NCBI RefSeq assembly: GCF_004028155.1
Contig: NZ_SBII01000005.1
Span: forward strand, 186,001 to 250,000
Source of the DNA: Flavobacterium cerinum
Lineage (GTDB): Bacteria > Bacteroidota > Bacteroidia > Flavobacteriales > Flavobacteriaceae
Reading direction: 5' to 3'
Length of the DNA stretch: 64,000 bases
Of this stretch, positions 24,370 to 32,662 are shown piece by piece. Numbering within the stretch: the stretch's first letter is position 1; the number at the start of each line of letters is the position of its first letter. Made by a program: the position numbers and the translations under genes. The notes beneath the pieces were generated by a model. The model did no database searches. It had not been told where the DNA came from and saw nothing but the letters and a program-made list of their open reading frames with translations.

Positions 24370-24930
24370 TCATTTGCCGACTCCTATACTTTTAAGATAT
24401 GCGAATGCACGGGCAAAATTGGTTTCGACGGTTGATGTTTTTTTGCAATCGCCCGAACAAGAGGTGCAATAACAGCTACTACCGCTTGCCTGAGCATCGC
24501 AGCCGGACCAGGAGCATGCCGTTGTTTCACACGAACACGTACCTCCTGCCATCATATACATGGCGTTTGCCGGTTCGCCAACGGGCTTAAGAACAGAAGT
24601 AACACTTACTGTTCCGTTTTCACTCCTGCCGCTTACGGTATACGATAACTGTCCTGTTTCTGAGGTTCCACCAATGACATGAATGTTGGTAAAATTCGTG
24701 TCAGCCGGAAGGTTGAGTTTATATTTCCAATATCCCACCAGTAATGCCTGGCTTATGGGTACATAGGTACCATTGTTCATATAACCAATAGTAGCGTTAT
24801 CTATTACGGGAGACGGAGTCATGTCTGACTTTAGCTTTATCGTTTCTTTTTCATCACTATTTTCTGAACAGGCATATAAGATCCCTGCAAAAAGGACTAA
24901 GCCCAGTAATGCTTTAATAAAATTTTTCAT
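24370..24930 (-). CDS. Cys-rich lipoprotein, tandem copy B
   Basis: The 186-residue paralogue of copy A is encoded 100 bp upstream of it on the same strand. The lipobox LYAC is at Cys21. The cysteine pattern is kept (CxC-x4-C-x4-C-x8-C-x-C-x2-C-x3-C) although the residues between differ. The ends (KSDMTPSPVIDNATIGYM and the FAYLKSIGVGK tail) are nearly identical to copy A, also at DNA level, so the duplication is recent or under gene conversion. The two genes lie between the two palindromic repeat arrays. Function unknown. Confidence 0.82.
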   Translation of the reverse strand: MKNFIKALLGLVLFAGILYACSENSDEKETIKLKSDMTPSPVIDNATIGYMNNGTYVPISQALLVGYWKYKLNLPADTNFTNIHVIGGTSETGQLSYTVSGRSENGTVSVTSVLKPVGEPANAMYMMAGGTCSCETTACSWSGCDAQASGSSCYCTSCSGDCKKTSTVETNFARAFAYLKSIGVGK

Positions 24931-25275
24931 GTTGGATTAATTTAAAAGTTGGTTGCCCTACTCTTTCGATTTTCAGATCCTCGACTACTCTTTTATTTCA
25001 TGTCGTTTTTCATTTACACATACCCCGACGTTGGGTCGTTGGCCCCTGATAACGATATTAAATCATTTAGAGGTGTAAATGTATAGAAAGAATTTATCTG
25101 TAAGGCATTGTTAGTCAGGTTTATAAAGATTAAAAGATACCGTTAATCGATAATCAAAATTCTATTTACCAGGGATTTATGTTAAGAAAACCCCAGTGAT
25201 ATAGTGGAGAAATCTCGGGGTTTGTTACACTACGCTGTGAATGACAAAACAGTGCGATATTTTGTTTTGAATGCC
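24931..25275. other. Leader region of the lipoprotein pair, with repeat remnants
   Basis: The 345-bp gap has no gene. It holds a short GC-rich hairpin-prone stretch (CCCCGACGTTGGGTCG, 25022-25037) unlike the AT-rich surroundings. A TACATTTA box on the minus strand (25092-25085, about 160 bp before copy B) may be its promoter. Near 25175-25245 a CCCC/GGGG hairpin and a diverged GTTACACTACGCTGTGAATGAC stretch resemble another repeat type. Confidence 0.4.
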
Positions 25276-25572
25276 CTTCGACATGCTCAGGGTGACACAA
25301 AATAAACAGTCATGCTGAGCTTGTCGAAGTAGGCTGTTTATTTTGTTGTGATTAGCTCAGGGTGACAATGGGAATGCGCTTCTACAGGCTCACCGTTACA
25401 GAACGGTGCATGATGATGTTTACATATATGAGAATAAACAGTCATGCTGAGCTTGCCGAAATGGGCTGTTTATTTTGTTGTGAAGCCCTTCGACAGGCTC
25501 AGGGTGACAGAACGGTTTTTAATCGTATAATAGGAATATCTGAAATAAGCAGTCATGCTGAGCTTGTCGAAG
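25276..25572. repeat. Palindromic repeat array 2 (7 half-sites)
   Basis: Right arms start at 25276, 25379 (three mismatches) and 25488, with a truncated one at 25354; left arms start at 25309, 25441 (degenerate) and 25552. The block 25309-25489 is close to 22460-22641 in array 1, including the same truncated arm, so part of one array was copied. The array ends against the stop codon of the next gene. Confidence 0.88.
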
Positions 25573-25586
25573 TAAGCTGTTTATTA

Positions 25587-26429
25587 TTACTCTGATTCTT
25601 TTTTGATGTTTCCTTTTTTGTCGCGGAGCTGGAGTTTATTTGCACTGCTTATGGTAAGATGGAACATATTGAAGCCTGACGGATACTGGAATTTTTTTAG
25701 GGTTTTATCTGTACTCCTGAGGCGTTGATACATAGGAGATCGTCCTTCCAGTTGGGTTTTAAGATACCATTCGTTATCGTCGCGTTTCACGATCGTGAAT
25801 GCTCTTTTGACACCGTGCTCCAGAAATTTCCAAGTACCTAATGTGTTTTTATCTTTGTAGTTAAGTGTTTTTATATGTTGTTTTACTAGAGATAAAACTT
25901 TGTTTGGATCTACTGTATGATTTGCTTTTTCAAACAACGTTTGACATTCCAAAATGATGCTATTGTCACCGCTGTTAAAGTCAGGATCGAATTCCATGTC
26001 AAAACCATAATTCCTAAACAGAAATCCGCCTACAAAATAGTTTGGGTAACGATCCGGAGGTAATTGGTTTAACTCTTTTCCTTTAAGGATAATTGGGAAA
26101 GTATATTCTTCAAGTTCGGGTATTCCGGTATGTGTCCAAACCAACCAGGGAGTTACATATGCAGGGTATTCGTATTCTGAACTGGTCGGATAACCAAATT
26201 TTTCAATCAGCAGGCTTGCGGCATAGAGGTTATAAAGCGGTAAAGTAACATCGGGAGTATCACTAGCCGATGGATCCTGATCCAATTGGTTAATTGTTAT
26301 CCAGAATTCTTTTATTTGTTCCGGTGTTTTAAGATTGCTTATTTGTATCCTGAGCTTTTCGAATCGATCCTGACCAAAGGCGGTATTTAAAAAAACTAAG
26401 AACAAGATCGTGGCGATGGTTTTCTGCAT
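25587..26429 (-). CDS. Secreted protein of unknown function
   Basis: The protein is 280 residues with a Sec signal peptide (MQKTIATILFLVFLNTAFGQ, residues 1-20). The mature part is mixed alpha/beta with conserved-looking aromatic blocks: YNLYAASLLIEKFGYP near 66, YVTPWLVWTHTG near 91, YFVGGFLFRNYGFDMEFD near 126 and a C-terminal strand-rich region (FNMFHLTISSANKLQLRD). No catalytic motif stands out and I cannot name a family. The TAA at 25587-25589 abuts the flank of the last repeat arm of array 2, so the repeat hairpin could serve as its transcript end. Confidence 0.75.
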   Translation of the reverse strand: MQKTIATILFLVFLNTAFGQDRFEKLRIQISNLKTPEQIKEFWITINQLDQDPSASDTPDVTLPLYNLYAASLLIEKFGYPTSSEYEYPAYVTPWLVWTHTGIPELEEYTFPIILKGKELNQLPPDRYPNYFVGGFLFRNYGFDMEFDPDFNSGDNSIILECQTLFEKANHTVDPNKVLSLVKQHIKTLNYKDKNTLGTWKFLEHGVKRAFTIVKRDDNEWYLKTQLEGRSPMYQRLRSTDKTLKKFQYPSGFNMFHLTISSANKLQLRDKKGNIKKESE

Positions 26430-26547
26430 GTGTTTTGGTTTGACTTAAATGTACATAAACTGGCTTTGCAAAGTTACTATCGTTTTAACTTTTTTTACTG
26501 CAATGGTTTTTGCAGTAAAATTTTAGAAAAAATATGCGGGAGATTTT

Positions 26548-26718
26548 TTTACATTTGTTTGAGTAATTACCCATTGATCGATCCAAAATATACTAAAAGT
26601 GGAAGATTACTTCTTTACAGTATGTAAGGTATTGATTTACATTTGTTTGAAAAATTGAATTATTCCACACAAAAAGTGCATGTCGGAGACAAAAAGTGGA
26701 CAATTAGCGACTAAAAAA
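26548..26718 (+). promoter_or_regulatory. Candidate regulatory region before the bestrophin gene
   Basis: The 328-bp gap contains TTTACATTTGTTTGA twice (26548-26562 and 26637-26651), each with a TACATTTG -7 box. It also has ACAAAAAGTG twice (26669-26678 and 26689-26698) exactly 20 bp apart, with a weaker ACTAAAAA third at 26710. Two-turn spacing suggests a regulator binding direct repeats, for example of the LytTR type; this is inference. Confidence 0.5.
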
Positions 26719-26757
26719 TAATCAGATAAAATCTTAAAAAGATAAACAAAATACAAT

Positions 26758-27624
26758 ATGACTTCATACGATCCTAAAGAATGGTTTTCGTTTATATTTA
26801 AATTCCACCGTGGGGATACTTTTAAGAAACTTATCCCTTTAATGTTAGCAATCGCGGCTTATTCAGGTGGTGTTGCTTACCTTGAAATGGAGTACTGGAT
26901 GCTTTCGGATAAAAGTCATATAAAGAACATTACCGTAATGCATACTATGCTTGGATTTGTGATCTCTTTGTTACTGGTTTTTAGAACTAATACAGCTTAT
27001 GACCGCTGGTGGGAAGGCCGTAAAATGTGGGGCGCATTGGTCAATAATAGTAGAAACCTATCCATGAAACTGGCGGTGATGCTGGATGATAAGGAGGATA
27101 AAGAAGCGTTCAGGAAACTTATTCCTGCCTATGCTTCGGTGCTTAACCTGCACCTAAAAAATGAAGACATCAGTCACGAACTTTTTGATGATGCAACCCT
27201 TTCTGCCGATCACTACAAACACAAGCCAAACCAGATCGCTAAAACGATCATGGCAAAGCTAAATGAAATCTACCGTCAGGGTAAGATCAGCGGTGAACAG
27301 CTTATTACACTTAATAGTGAAGTGAATTCCTTTACCGATATCTGTGGGGCTTGTGAGCGTATCAAAAACACTCCTATCCCCTATTCTTATAGTGCTTTTA
27401 TTAAAAAATTCATTTTCTTCTATGTGATGACACTTCCTTTTGGATATGTGTTCCAACTGGGTTATTATGTGATTCCGGTTGTTGTATTTATATTCTACGT
27501 GCTTGCCAGTTTAGAGCTTATTGCAGAAGAGATTGAAGATCCGTTTGGTAACGATCCTAATGATCTTCCTTTGGACAAAATCTCCGAAAATATCAAGAAA
27601 AATGTCGAAGAACTCCTGTATTAA
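26758..27624 (+). CDS. Bestrophin-like ion channel (UPF0187 family)
   Basis: The 288-residue membrane protein has the hallmark block FRTNTAYDRWWEGRKMWG near residues 76-93, where the bestrophin family has RTNxAYxRWWExR. Hydrophobic segments lie at about 24-44, 58-75, 216-236 and 240-262, and a charged cytoplasmic tail ends KKNVEELLY. Bacterial members form pentameric channels, cation-selective in the one studied structurally. It lies after an unusually repeat-rich leader and before a small acidic protein gene. Confidence 0.9.
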   Translation: MTSYDPKEWFSFIFKFHRGDTFKKLIPLMLAIAAYSGGVAYLEMEYWMLSDKSHIKNITVMHTMLGFVISLLLVFRTNTAYDRWWEGRKMWGALVNNSRNLSMKLAVMLDDKEDKEAFRKLIPAYASVLNLHLKNEDISHELFDDATLSADHYKHKPNQIAKTIMAKLNEIYRQGKISGEQLITLNSEVNSFTDICGACERIKNTPIPYSYSAFIKKFIFFYVMTLPFGYVFQLGYYVIPVVVFIFYVLASLELIAEEIEDPFGNDPNDLPLDKISENIKKNVEELLY

Positions 27625-27693
27625 GTTTTACCATCAAATTAACTAATCCGTAAAATATAGTTTATAATTTTAAGATTCAAAAAAGCTGAAATT

Positions 27694-27864
27694 ATGAGCA
27701 ATAATAAAAAATCTCCAAAAGGGACCCTCAATTCTGACGATGATGTAAGTAATAATGCACATTATTCTGAGTCGGGAGAAATCACCCATGAAGATGATCG
27801 TGACAGCAAAAAAAGTACCGATGACTGGGATGCTGAAAAGAATCGCTCCGGTCGTCATAAGTAG
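27694..27864 (+). CDS. Small acidic, probably disordered protein
   Basis: An ATG at 27694 opens 56 codons ending at a TAG at 27862-27864. The product is rich in Asp, Glu, Ser, Asn and Lys, lacks hydrophobic segments and ends DDWDAEKNRSGRHK. I recall short proteins with this same ending in other Flavobacteriia, which supports a real gene. Low hydrophobicity predicts an unfolded chain. The opposite-strand frame here is not credible. It follows the bestrophin gene by 69 bp; function unknown. Confidence 0.6.
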   Translation: MSNNKKSPKGTLNSDDDVSNNAHYSESGEITHEDDRDSKKSTDDWDAEKNRSGRHK

Positions 27865-27940
27865 TATTTACTGAGATTGTGCTGTTAAAAATAAAATAAA
27901 AGGTTTTATAAGACGTTCTATTTGTACCGAACCGTCCTGT

Positions 27941-27973
27941 TTTGTATAAACTGGCAAAATTTTTGTTACTTTG
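27941..27973 (+). promoter_or_regulatory. Promoter of the secreted-protein gene at 27992
   Basis: TTTG (27941-27944), a 21-nt spacer and TTACTTTG (27966-27973), one mismatch to TAnnTTTG. It lies about 18 nt before the chosen ATG. Confidence 0.5.
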
Positions 27974-27991
27974 CTATATATGATGAATGCA

Positions 27992-28636
27992 ATGCATAGA
28001 ATTAAATATATTTTTATAGTACTTTTTATACTGTCCGGTACAGGCTTATATGCTCAGGTTGATAATCCTACCGGTGGTATTGCTATACCTAAAAGTAAGA
28101 CTCCCATTGCCCCCACAGCTCCGGCAAAAGCAGAGGCTCCATCTAAAGTAGCTCAACCAAAAAAGACTTTTATGTCCTATGATCTTGGTGGGAAAGGTTT
28201 AAGTATGGAGAAGAAAAATGATTTTGTTAGCCGTGGTGCTGAGTTTGAAGATAAAGCAAATGCAAGTGTTCGTTCTAAAGGAGAATCAAATGTGGCTTTT
28301 CGCGGTCACCAATTTTTTGGAGAACTTACAACAAAATCACAATACCTTAATGTGCTTGCCAGTGATTATGGTTTTCAGGATGGTGACAGGATAAAGGTTC
28401 TTATAAACGATCGTGTAGTGATTGAGGAATTCACGCTTACCAATAATAGTAAGGCTTTACAACTCATGCTTAGTCCCGGTTTTAATAAAATTGATTTTGA
28501 AGCTATGAATCAGGGAACCTCGGGTCCTAATACGGCCGAGTTTGCTATCTATGATGATAAAGAGAAACTTTTAATGTCTAATCAATGGAATCTTGCCACC
28601 GGATTTAAAGCATCTGTAATGGTGATTAAAGAATAA
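27992..28636 (+). CDS. Secreted protein of unknown function
   Basis: Three ATGs lie in frame (27980, 27983, 27992). I chose 27992 because the promoter box ends at 27973 and the protein then begins MHRIKYIFIVLFILSGTG with a signal peptide ending LYAQ. The 214-residue product has a Pro/Ala/Lys-rich linker (about 25-55), then a domain with DRIKVLINDRVVIEEFTL and FNKIDFEAMNQGTSGPNTAEF, which looks like a beta-sandwich. I cannot name the family. The next gene, also secreted, starts 29 bp after, so the two are probably co-transcribed. Confidence 0.78.
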   Translation: MHRIKYIFIVLFILSGTGLYAQVDNPTGGIAIPKSKTPIAPTAPAKAEAPSKVAQPKKTFMSYDLGGKGLSMEKKNDFVSRGAEFEDKANASVRSKGESNVAFRGHQFFGELTTKSQYLNVLASDYGFQDGDRIKVLINDRVVIEEFTLTNNSKALQLMLSPGFNKIDFEAMNQGTSGPNTAEFAIYDDKEKLLMSNQWNLATGFKASVMVIKE

Positions 28637-28665
28637 AACTATATTTGTTTTAAGCCAAACTAAAT

Positions 28666-29331
28666 ATGAAGCAATTATTACTACTTGTACTATCATTTCT
28701 GTTTTCACTACCTATAGTTGCACAGGAAGAACATGATGCAACTCTTTATTTTCTTGATGGAACCGATATTTCAGGATATGCTACATTGAAATTAGATAAA
28801 GCTTCATTTTATGGAGCTCCTCAGGACAAAATAGTTTTTAGAGTTACTAAAGATGAAAAGGCAGATGTATGGGATCAAAAAACTGTAACTAAAGTAGTTT
28901 TTCATGATTTTGATACTCCTCGAACTTTTGAATATATTGAGATAAAATATAGTAACGGCACAGAAATTACTCTTTTAGAACTTATAATAAAAGGTGAGGT
29001 TAGTCTATATGCTGATGCGCTTGCGGCATGGAATAGCAAACCTAAAGATCCAGATGAAGCGTCTCATATTACACCAGAACCAAAATATTTAAAAGTAAAA
29101 CGGGATAAAGAAACAAAACTGACTACGCTTACAGGCAACAAGAAAAAAATAGCTGCTTATTTTAATGAATGTCCTGGTATAGTAGAAAGGCTTGAAAATA
29201 ATACTTTTAATATTGCAACACTTGAGGATATAGTTGAGTATTACAATGATTTATGCTCTGATAATTTTCTTGAAGCTCCACCAAGAGCTGTGAAAAAACA
29301 AGCAGATCGTGATGAGGAAGAAGGAGAATAA
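28666..29331 (+). CDS. Secreted protein of unknown function
   Basis: The protein is 221 residues with a Sec signal peptide (MKQLLLLVLSFLFSLPIVAQ). The mature N-terminal half has alternating hydrophobic strands (ATLYFLDGTDISGYATLKLD, KADVWDQKTVTKVVFHDF) and reads like a beta-rich domain. The C-terminal third is helical with two cysteines (NECPGIVERLEN, YYNDLCSDNFLE) and ends in an acidic tail (DEEEGE). This looks like a common Flavobacterium type with no assigned function. It is second in a two-gene unit and is followed by a terminator. Confidence 0.78.
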   Translation: MKQLLLLVLSFLFSLPIVAQEEHDATLYFLDGTDISGYATLKLDKASFYGAPQDKIVFRVTKDEKADVWDQKTVTKVVFHDFDTPRTFEYIEIKYSNGTEITLLELIIKGEVSLYADALAAWNSKPKDPDEASHITPEPKYLKVKRDKETKLTTLTGNKKKIAAYFNECPGIVERLENNTFNIATLEDIVEYYNDLCSDNFLEAPPRAVKKQADRDEEEGE

Positions 29332-29335
29332 AATA

Positions 29336-29361
29336 AAAAGTCCCGCAATAGCGGGACTTTT
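29336..29361. terminator. Bidirectional terminator before rho
   Basis: An 11-bp perfect stem AAAAGTCCCGC / GCGGGACTTTT with an AATA loop lies between the convergent secreted-protein gene and rho. Confidence 0.85.
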
Positions 29362-29382
29362 CCATATAAAAAACATTTCGTT

Positions 29383-31296
29383 TTAGTCATTCATTGAGGT
29401 AAGAAACTCTTCATTGTTTCTTGTCTTTTTAAAGCGTTCATTGATGAAATCCATAGCTTCAACCGGATTCATATCAGCGAGGTATTTCCTCATGATCCAC
29501 ATACGCTGTATTGTTTTTTCATCAAGCAATAGATCATCTCTTCTTGTACTTGAGGATGTAAGATCGATAGCAGGGAATATACGTTTGTTAGCGATTTTTC
29601 TATCAAGCTGTAATTCCATGTTACCTGTTCCTTTGAATTCTTCAAAGATAACTTCATCCATTTTAGAACCGGTGTCAGTAAGTGCAGTAGCAATAATACT
29701 TAATGAACCTCCACCTTCAATATTACGGGCAGCACCAAAGAAACGTTTTGGTTTTTGTAATGCATTGGCATCTACACCACCACTTAATACTTTACCTGAT
29801 GCTGGCTGAACTGTATTGTAAGCCCTTGCTAAACGGGTAATCGAGTCTAATAAGATAACTACATCATGGCCACATTCTACAAGACGTTTTGCCTTTTCAA
29901 GTACTATATTAGCCACTTTTACGTGACGCTCTGCAGGTTCATCAAAAGTAGAAGCAATAACTTCTCCCCTTACACTACGCTGCATGTCAGTAACCTCTTC
30001 AGGGCGTTCGTCAATTAATAATACAATTAGATATACTTCAGGATGATTTGCCGCAATAGAATTAGCAATATCTTTTAGAAGCATTGTTTTACCCGTTTTT
30101 GGCTGTGCTACGATCATACCTCTTTGTCCTTTTCCTATTGGAGAAAACAAATCGATAATCCTTGTAGATATAGTACTCTGCCTGTCGGCAAGATTAAATT
30201 TTTCTTCAGGGAATAATGGCGTAAGGTGTTCAAATGAAACCCTGTCACGAACCACTTGTGGGTCATGTCCATTAATCTTATTCACTTTTACCAGAGGGAA
30301 ATATTTTTCACCTTCTTTTGGAGGGCGAACAACACCTTTAACTGTATCTCCGGTTTTTAACCCGAAAAGACGTATTTGAGAGTTTGATAAATAAATATCA
30401 TCCGGTGATGCCAGATAATTATAATCTGATGAACGAAGGAAACCATATCCGTCCGGCATCATTTCAAGGACACCTTCACTTTCAATTATACCATCAAACT
30501 CATAATCCGGTTCGCGGTAATTTTGTTTTTTGCTGTGAGTCGGATTTTGATTTCCAACAGGAGGTGCAACCGGAGCCGGGTTATTTTGGATATTCTCTTT
30601 GTTTTGATTGTTCTTATTATAGCTTGGGTGATTAGGATTGTTTGCATTTGCTCTTTCAATCTGTGCTAATCTTTCTTCTTCGCTAATTTGAGCCTTTTGC
30701 TGCCTGTTGTTTGGTTTAATTTCAGACCCGGCTGGTTGTGGCTTGGATTGAGTAGTATCCTTAAGCGGTATATTTTTTCTCCTGCTATCTTCTTTTGCTT
30801 GGTCAGCTTCTTTAGGTTGAGGAGTAATCTTGTTTGTTGCAGTTTCAACTGTTGGAGTTTTTATATTTTCCTTAGTTGTATCTTCTTTACTTATAACAGG
30901 CTTCGTGAATTCAGGTTTTATCTTGGTAAAAGTTTTTTCCTTTTCTTCAGTAGCTTTTTCTGTAGGAGTATCTTCGATTAAAGTAATTTCCGGCAGTGGT
31001 GCAAAAAGCTCTTTTTTAGGTACTTTTTTTACAATTGGTGCTTTTTTAAAAGTATCCGGCGCAATTCTTATTCTTTTAGCTTTTTCTGCGGGTAGTTCAG
31101 ACTCTTCTTTGTTAGCTACTGGCGCAGCATCTTCAAAAAGGGGTTTTATTATCGCAGGATTTGCTGCCTGATGATCTAGTATTTGGTACACTAGCTCGTC
31201 TTTTTTAAGCCCTCTGTATTTATTGATTTTTGCTTTTTTTGCAATTTCCTGAAGCTCAGGAAGCTTCATTTCTTTTAATTCGGAAATATCAAACAT
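29383..31296 (-). CDS. rho: Transcription termination factor Rho with long N-terminal insertion
   Basis: The 637-residue hexameric RNA-dependent ATPase ends transcription. The Rho N-terminal SAP-like domain lies at about 1-45 ([17 protein letters not shown]). A long low-complexity insert rich in Lys, Pro, Gln, Asn, Thr follows (about 50-260). Next are the OB-type RNA-binding domain ([16 protein letters not shown] near 275) and the ATPase core: Walker [12 protein letters not shown] near 405, [10 protein letters not shown] near 438 and [13 protein letters not shown] near 492. E. coli Rho has 419 residues; the extra length is the insert, typical of Bacteroidota. Its gene is divergent from DUF4293. 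Confidence 0.97.
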   Translation of the reverse strand: MFDISELKEMKLPELQEIAKKAKINKYRGLKKDELVYQILDHQAANPAIIKPLFEDAAPVANKEESELPAEKAKRIRIAPDTFKKAPIVKKVPKKELFAPLPEITLIEDTPTEKATEEKEKTFTKIKPEFTKPVISKEDTTKENIKTPTVETATNKITPQPKEADQAKEDSRRKNIPLKDTTQSKPQPAGSEIKPNNRQQKAQISEEERLAQIERANANNPNHPSYNKNNQNKENIQNNPAPVAPPVGNQNPTHSKKQNYREPDYEFDGIIESEGVLEMMPDGYGFLRSSDYNYLASPDDIYLSNSQIRLFGLKTGDTVKGVVRPPKEGEKYFPLVKVNKINGHDPQVVRDRVSFEHLTPLFPEEKFNLADRQSTISTRIIDLFSPIGKGQRGMIVAQPKTGKTMLLKDIANSIAANHPEVYLIVLLIDERPEEVTDMQRSVRGEVIASTFDEPAERHVKVANIVLEKAKRLVECGHDVVILLDSITRLARAYNTVQPASGKVLSGGVDANALQKPKRFFGAARNIEGGGSLSIIATALTDTGSKMDEVIFEEFKGTGNMELQLDRKIANKRIFPAIDLTSSSTRRDDLLLDEKTIQRMWIMRKYLADMNPVEAMDFINERFKKTRNNEEFLTSMND

Positions 31297-31409
31297 GAAT
31301 AATTTTTAGTTAAATTAAATAGTGTATTCAAAATGGATCGAAGGGTAAGTTTTTTTTGGGAATACTATACTTCAGAATGAAGTACTTATGATTTTGTATT
31401 GCAATATTA

Positions 31410-31462
31410 CAAATTTATTTTTAGTGTACAATAGTATTTTTTAAAAAGAAAACATATTTTTG
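31410..31462. promoter_or_regulatory. Divergent -7 elements of rho and the DUF4293 gene
   Basis: Minus strand: TAAATTTG at 31417-31410, which would give rho a leader of about 110 nt. Plus strand: TATTTTTG at 31455-31462, 20 nt before the ATG at 31482. Clear -33 boxes are missing. The long rho leader may be used for autoregulation; this is inference. Confidence 0.5.
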
Positions 31463-31481
31463 TACTGCAAATAAAGCAGCA

Positions 31482-31904
31482 ATGTTACAAAGAATACAAA
31501 CTATATACTTATTAATAGCCTTTATAGCAACCGGAATATTACCGTTTGCATTTCCATTATGGGTTACTAAAACAGGTGAAAACTATTATTTCATAAGAGA
31601 TCTTTCTTTTGTTATGTTGTTTGCCTTTAGTACAACACTTAGTGTAATAAGTATACTTACTTATAAGAAAAGAAAAAACCAGTTTGTCATGGGCAGGCTG
31701 AACATAATATTAAATTTAATTTTATTAGGGTTATTTGTATTCAGGCTATTTAATTTATCCGGAGAGACCGATCCAGAAAAGATCGTTTCAGAGAAGGGTA
31801 TTGGGGTAATCCTCCCGATTGTTTCTATCGTTTTCCTTGGCTTAGCCAATAAAGCCATCAAGAAGGATGAGGACCTCGTAAAATCTGTAGACCGCTTACG
31901 ATAA
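31482..31904 (+). CDS. DUF4293 family membrane protein
   Basis: The 140-residue protein begins MLQRIQTIYLLIAFIATGIL and has four predicted membrane helices (about 6-24, 40-58, 72-90, 108-124) with short loops. The start and helix layout match DUF4293, a Bacteroidota family whose gene is usually next to rho, as here. Function unknown; the constant link to rho is the only clue. The C-terminus is charged (KKDEDLVKSVDRLR) and should be cytoplasmic. Confidence 0.88.
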   Translation: MLQRIQTIYLLIAFIATGILPFAFPLWVTKTGENYYFIRDLSFVMLFAFSTTLSVISILTYKKRKNQFVMGRLNIILNLILLGLFVFRLFNLSGETDPEKIVSEKGIGVILPIVSIVFLGLANKAIKKDEDLVKSVDRLR

Positions 31905-31933
31905 ACCTCTAAACTTAGTTTATTAGTGCGTAG

Positions 31934-31962
31934 AAAATCCGGGTCCATATAGCCCGGATTTT
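31934..31962 (+). terminator. Terminator after the DUF4293 gene
   Basis: A 10-bp stem AAAATCCGGG / CCCGGATTTT with a 9-nt loop is followed by a long T-run. Confidence 0.85.
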
Positions 31963-31998
31963 TTTTGTTTATATCTGAAATTATTGTCTAAATCAAGT

Positions 31999-32496
31999 TT
32001 AAACCCTCTTCCCTATTTCTACAACTTCAAGATTTTGTATTTTATCTCCTTCAATCTCAAAACGAAGCATAGTACGCACCTGATGAAAACCGCTTACTCC
32101 TGCCGCTCCCGGATTCATATGTAATAAACCAAGTTTTTGGTCGAATTGCACTTTCAGGATATGTGAATGTCCACAGATGAATAACTTTGGAGGATTAAGA
32201 GTTATTTCTTCACGAATAGCCTGATTGTATTTGCCGGGGTAACCGCCAATATGTGTAATCCATACATCAACACCTTCGCACATAAAACGATTGTTTAACG
32301 GAAATTCCATACGTGCTTCATTATTATCGATATTGCCATATACAGCTCTTAGCAGTTTTTCTTTTTTAAGGGCATCGGTTACAGAAAGATCACCTATATC
32401 TCCTGCATGCCATACTTCGTCGGCAAGACGCACGTATTTAAGTATTGTGTCATCAATGTGGCTGTGGGTATCTGATAACAGAAGGATTTTTTTCAT
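31999..32496 (-). CDS. Metallophosphoesterase of the YfcE/MJ0936 type
   Basis: The 165-residue calcineurin-like phosphoesterase has all metal-site motifs: LLSDTHSH at 6-13 (DxH), HAGDIGDL near 30 (GDxxD-like), YGNIDN near 53 (GNxD/E), HIGGYP near 82 and CGHSHI near 109 (GHxH). Members hydrolyse phosphodiesters with Mn2+ or similar; the natural substrate is unknown. It is divergent from truA, and the start codon is a secure ATG at 32496. Confidence 0.92.
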   Translation of the reverse strand: MKKILLLSDTHSHIDDTILKYVRLADEVWHAGDIGDLSVTDALKKEKLLRAVYGNIDNNEARMEFPLNNRFMCEGVDVWITHIGGYPGKYNQAIREEITLNPPKLFICGHSHILKVQFDQKLGLLHMNPGAAGVSGFHQVRTMLRFEIEGDKIQNLEVVEIGKRV

Positions 32497-32630
32497 TTAG
32501 TAAAGTAGATGGGTTTCTAAAACACAAAGTTGCTAAGTTTTTTACCTCCATCCTAATAATTTCATCATCAGTATCTGTATATACTGCAACTTTTACAGCA
32601 ATGGACTTTATAACTTTGTTACTTAAGTAG

Positions 32631-32638
32631 TATCTTTG
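32631..32638 (+). promoter_or_regulatory. -7 element of truA
   Basis: TATCTTTG matches TAnnTTTG, with a TTTA 20 nt upstream as a poor -33. It lies 24 nt before the TTG start. Confidence 0.5.
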
Positions 32639-32662
32639 TATTCTTAATTTTGAACTTACGTT

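Noticed and set aside
25175..25245. Insertion sequence end near the GGGG/CCCC hairpin
   Set aside because: There is no transposase frame or target duplication nearby; it looks like a diverged intergenic repeat.
25362..25595. 77-codon plus-strand reading frame in array 2
   Set aside because: Same repeat-encoded peptide as in array 1, with mutated arms giving random changes.
27670..27858. 62-codon minus-strand frame with hydrophobic character
   Set aside because: It is antisense to the better supported small acidic protein at 27694-27864 and has no promoter or start context.
30830..31171. 113-codon plus-strand frame opposite rho
   Set aside because: Antisense of the low-complexity rho insert; the Ser/Phe/Gly-rich product reflects the Lys/Pro/Thr codons of the other strand.
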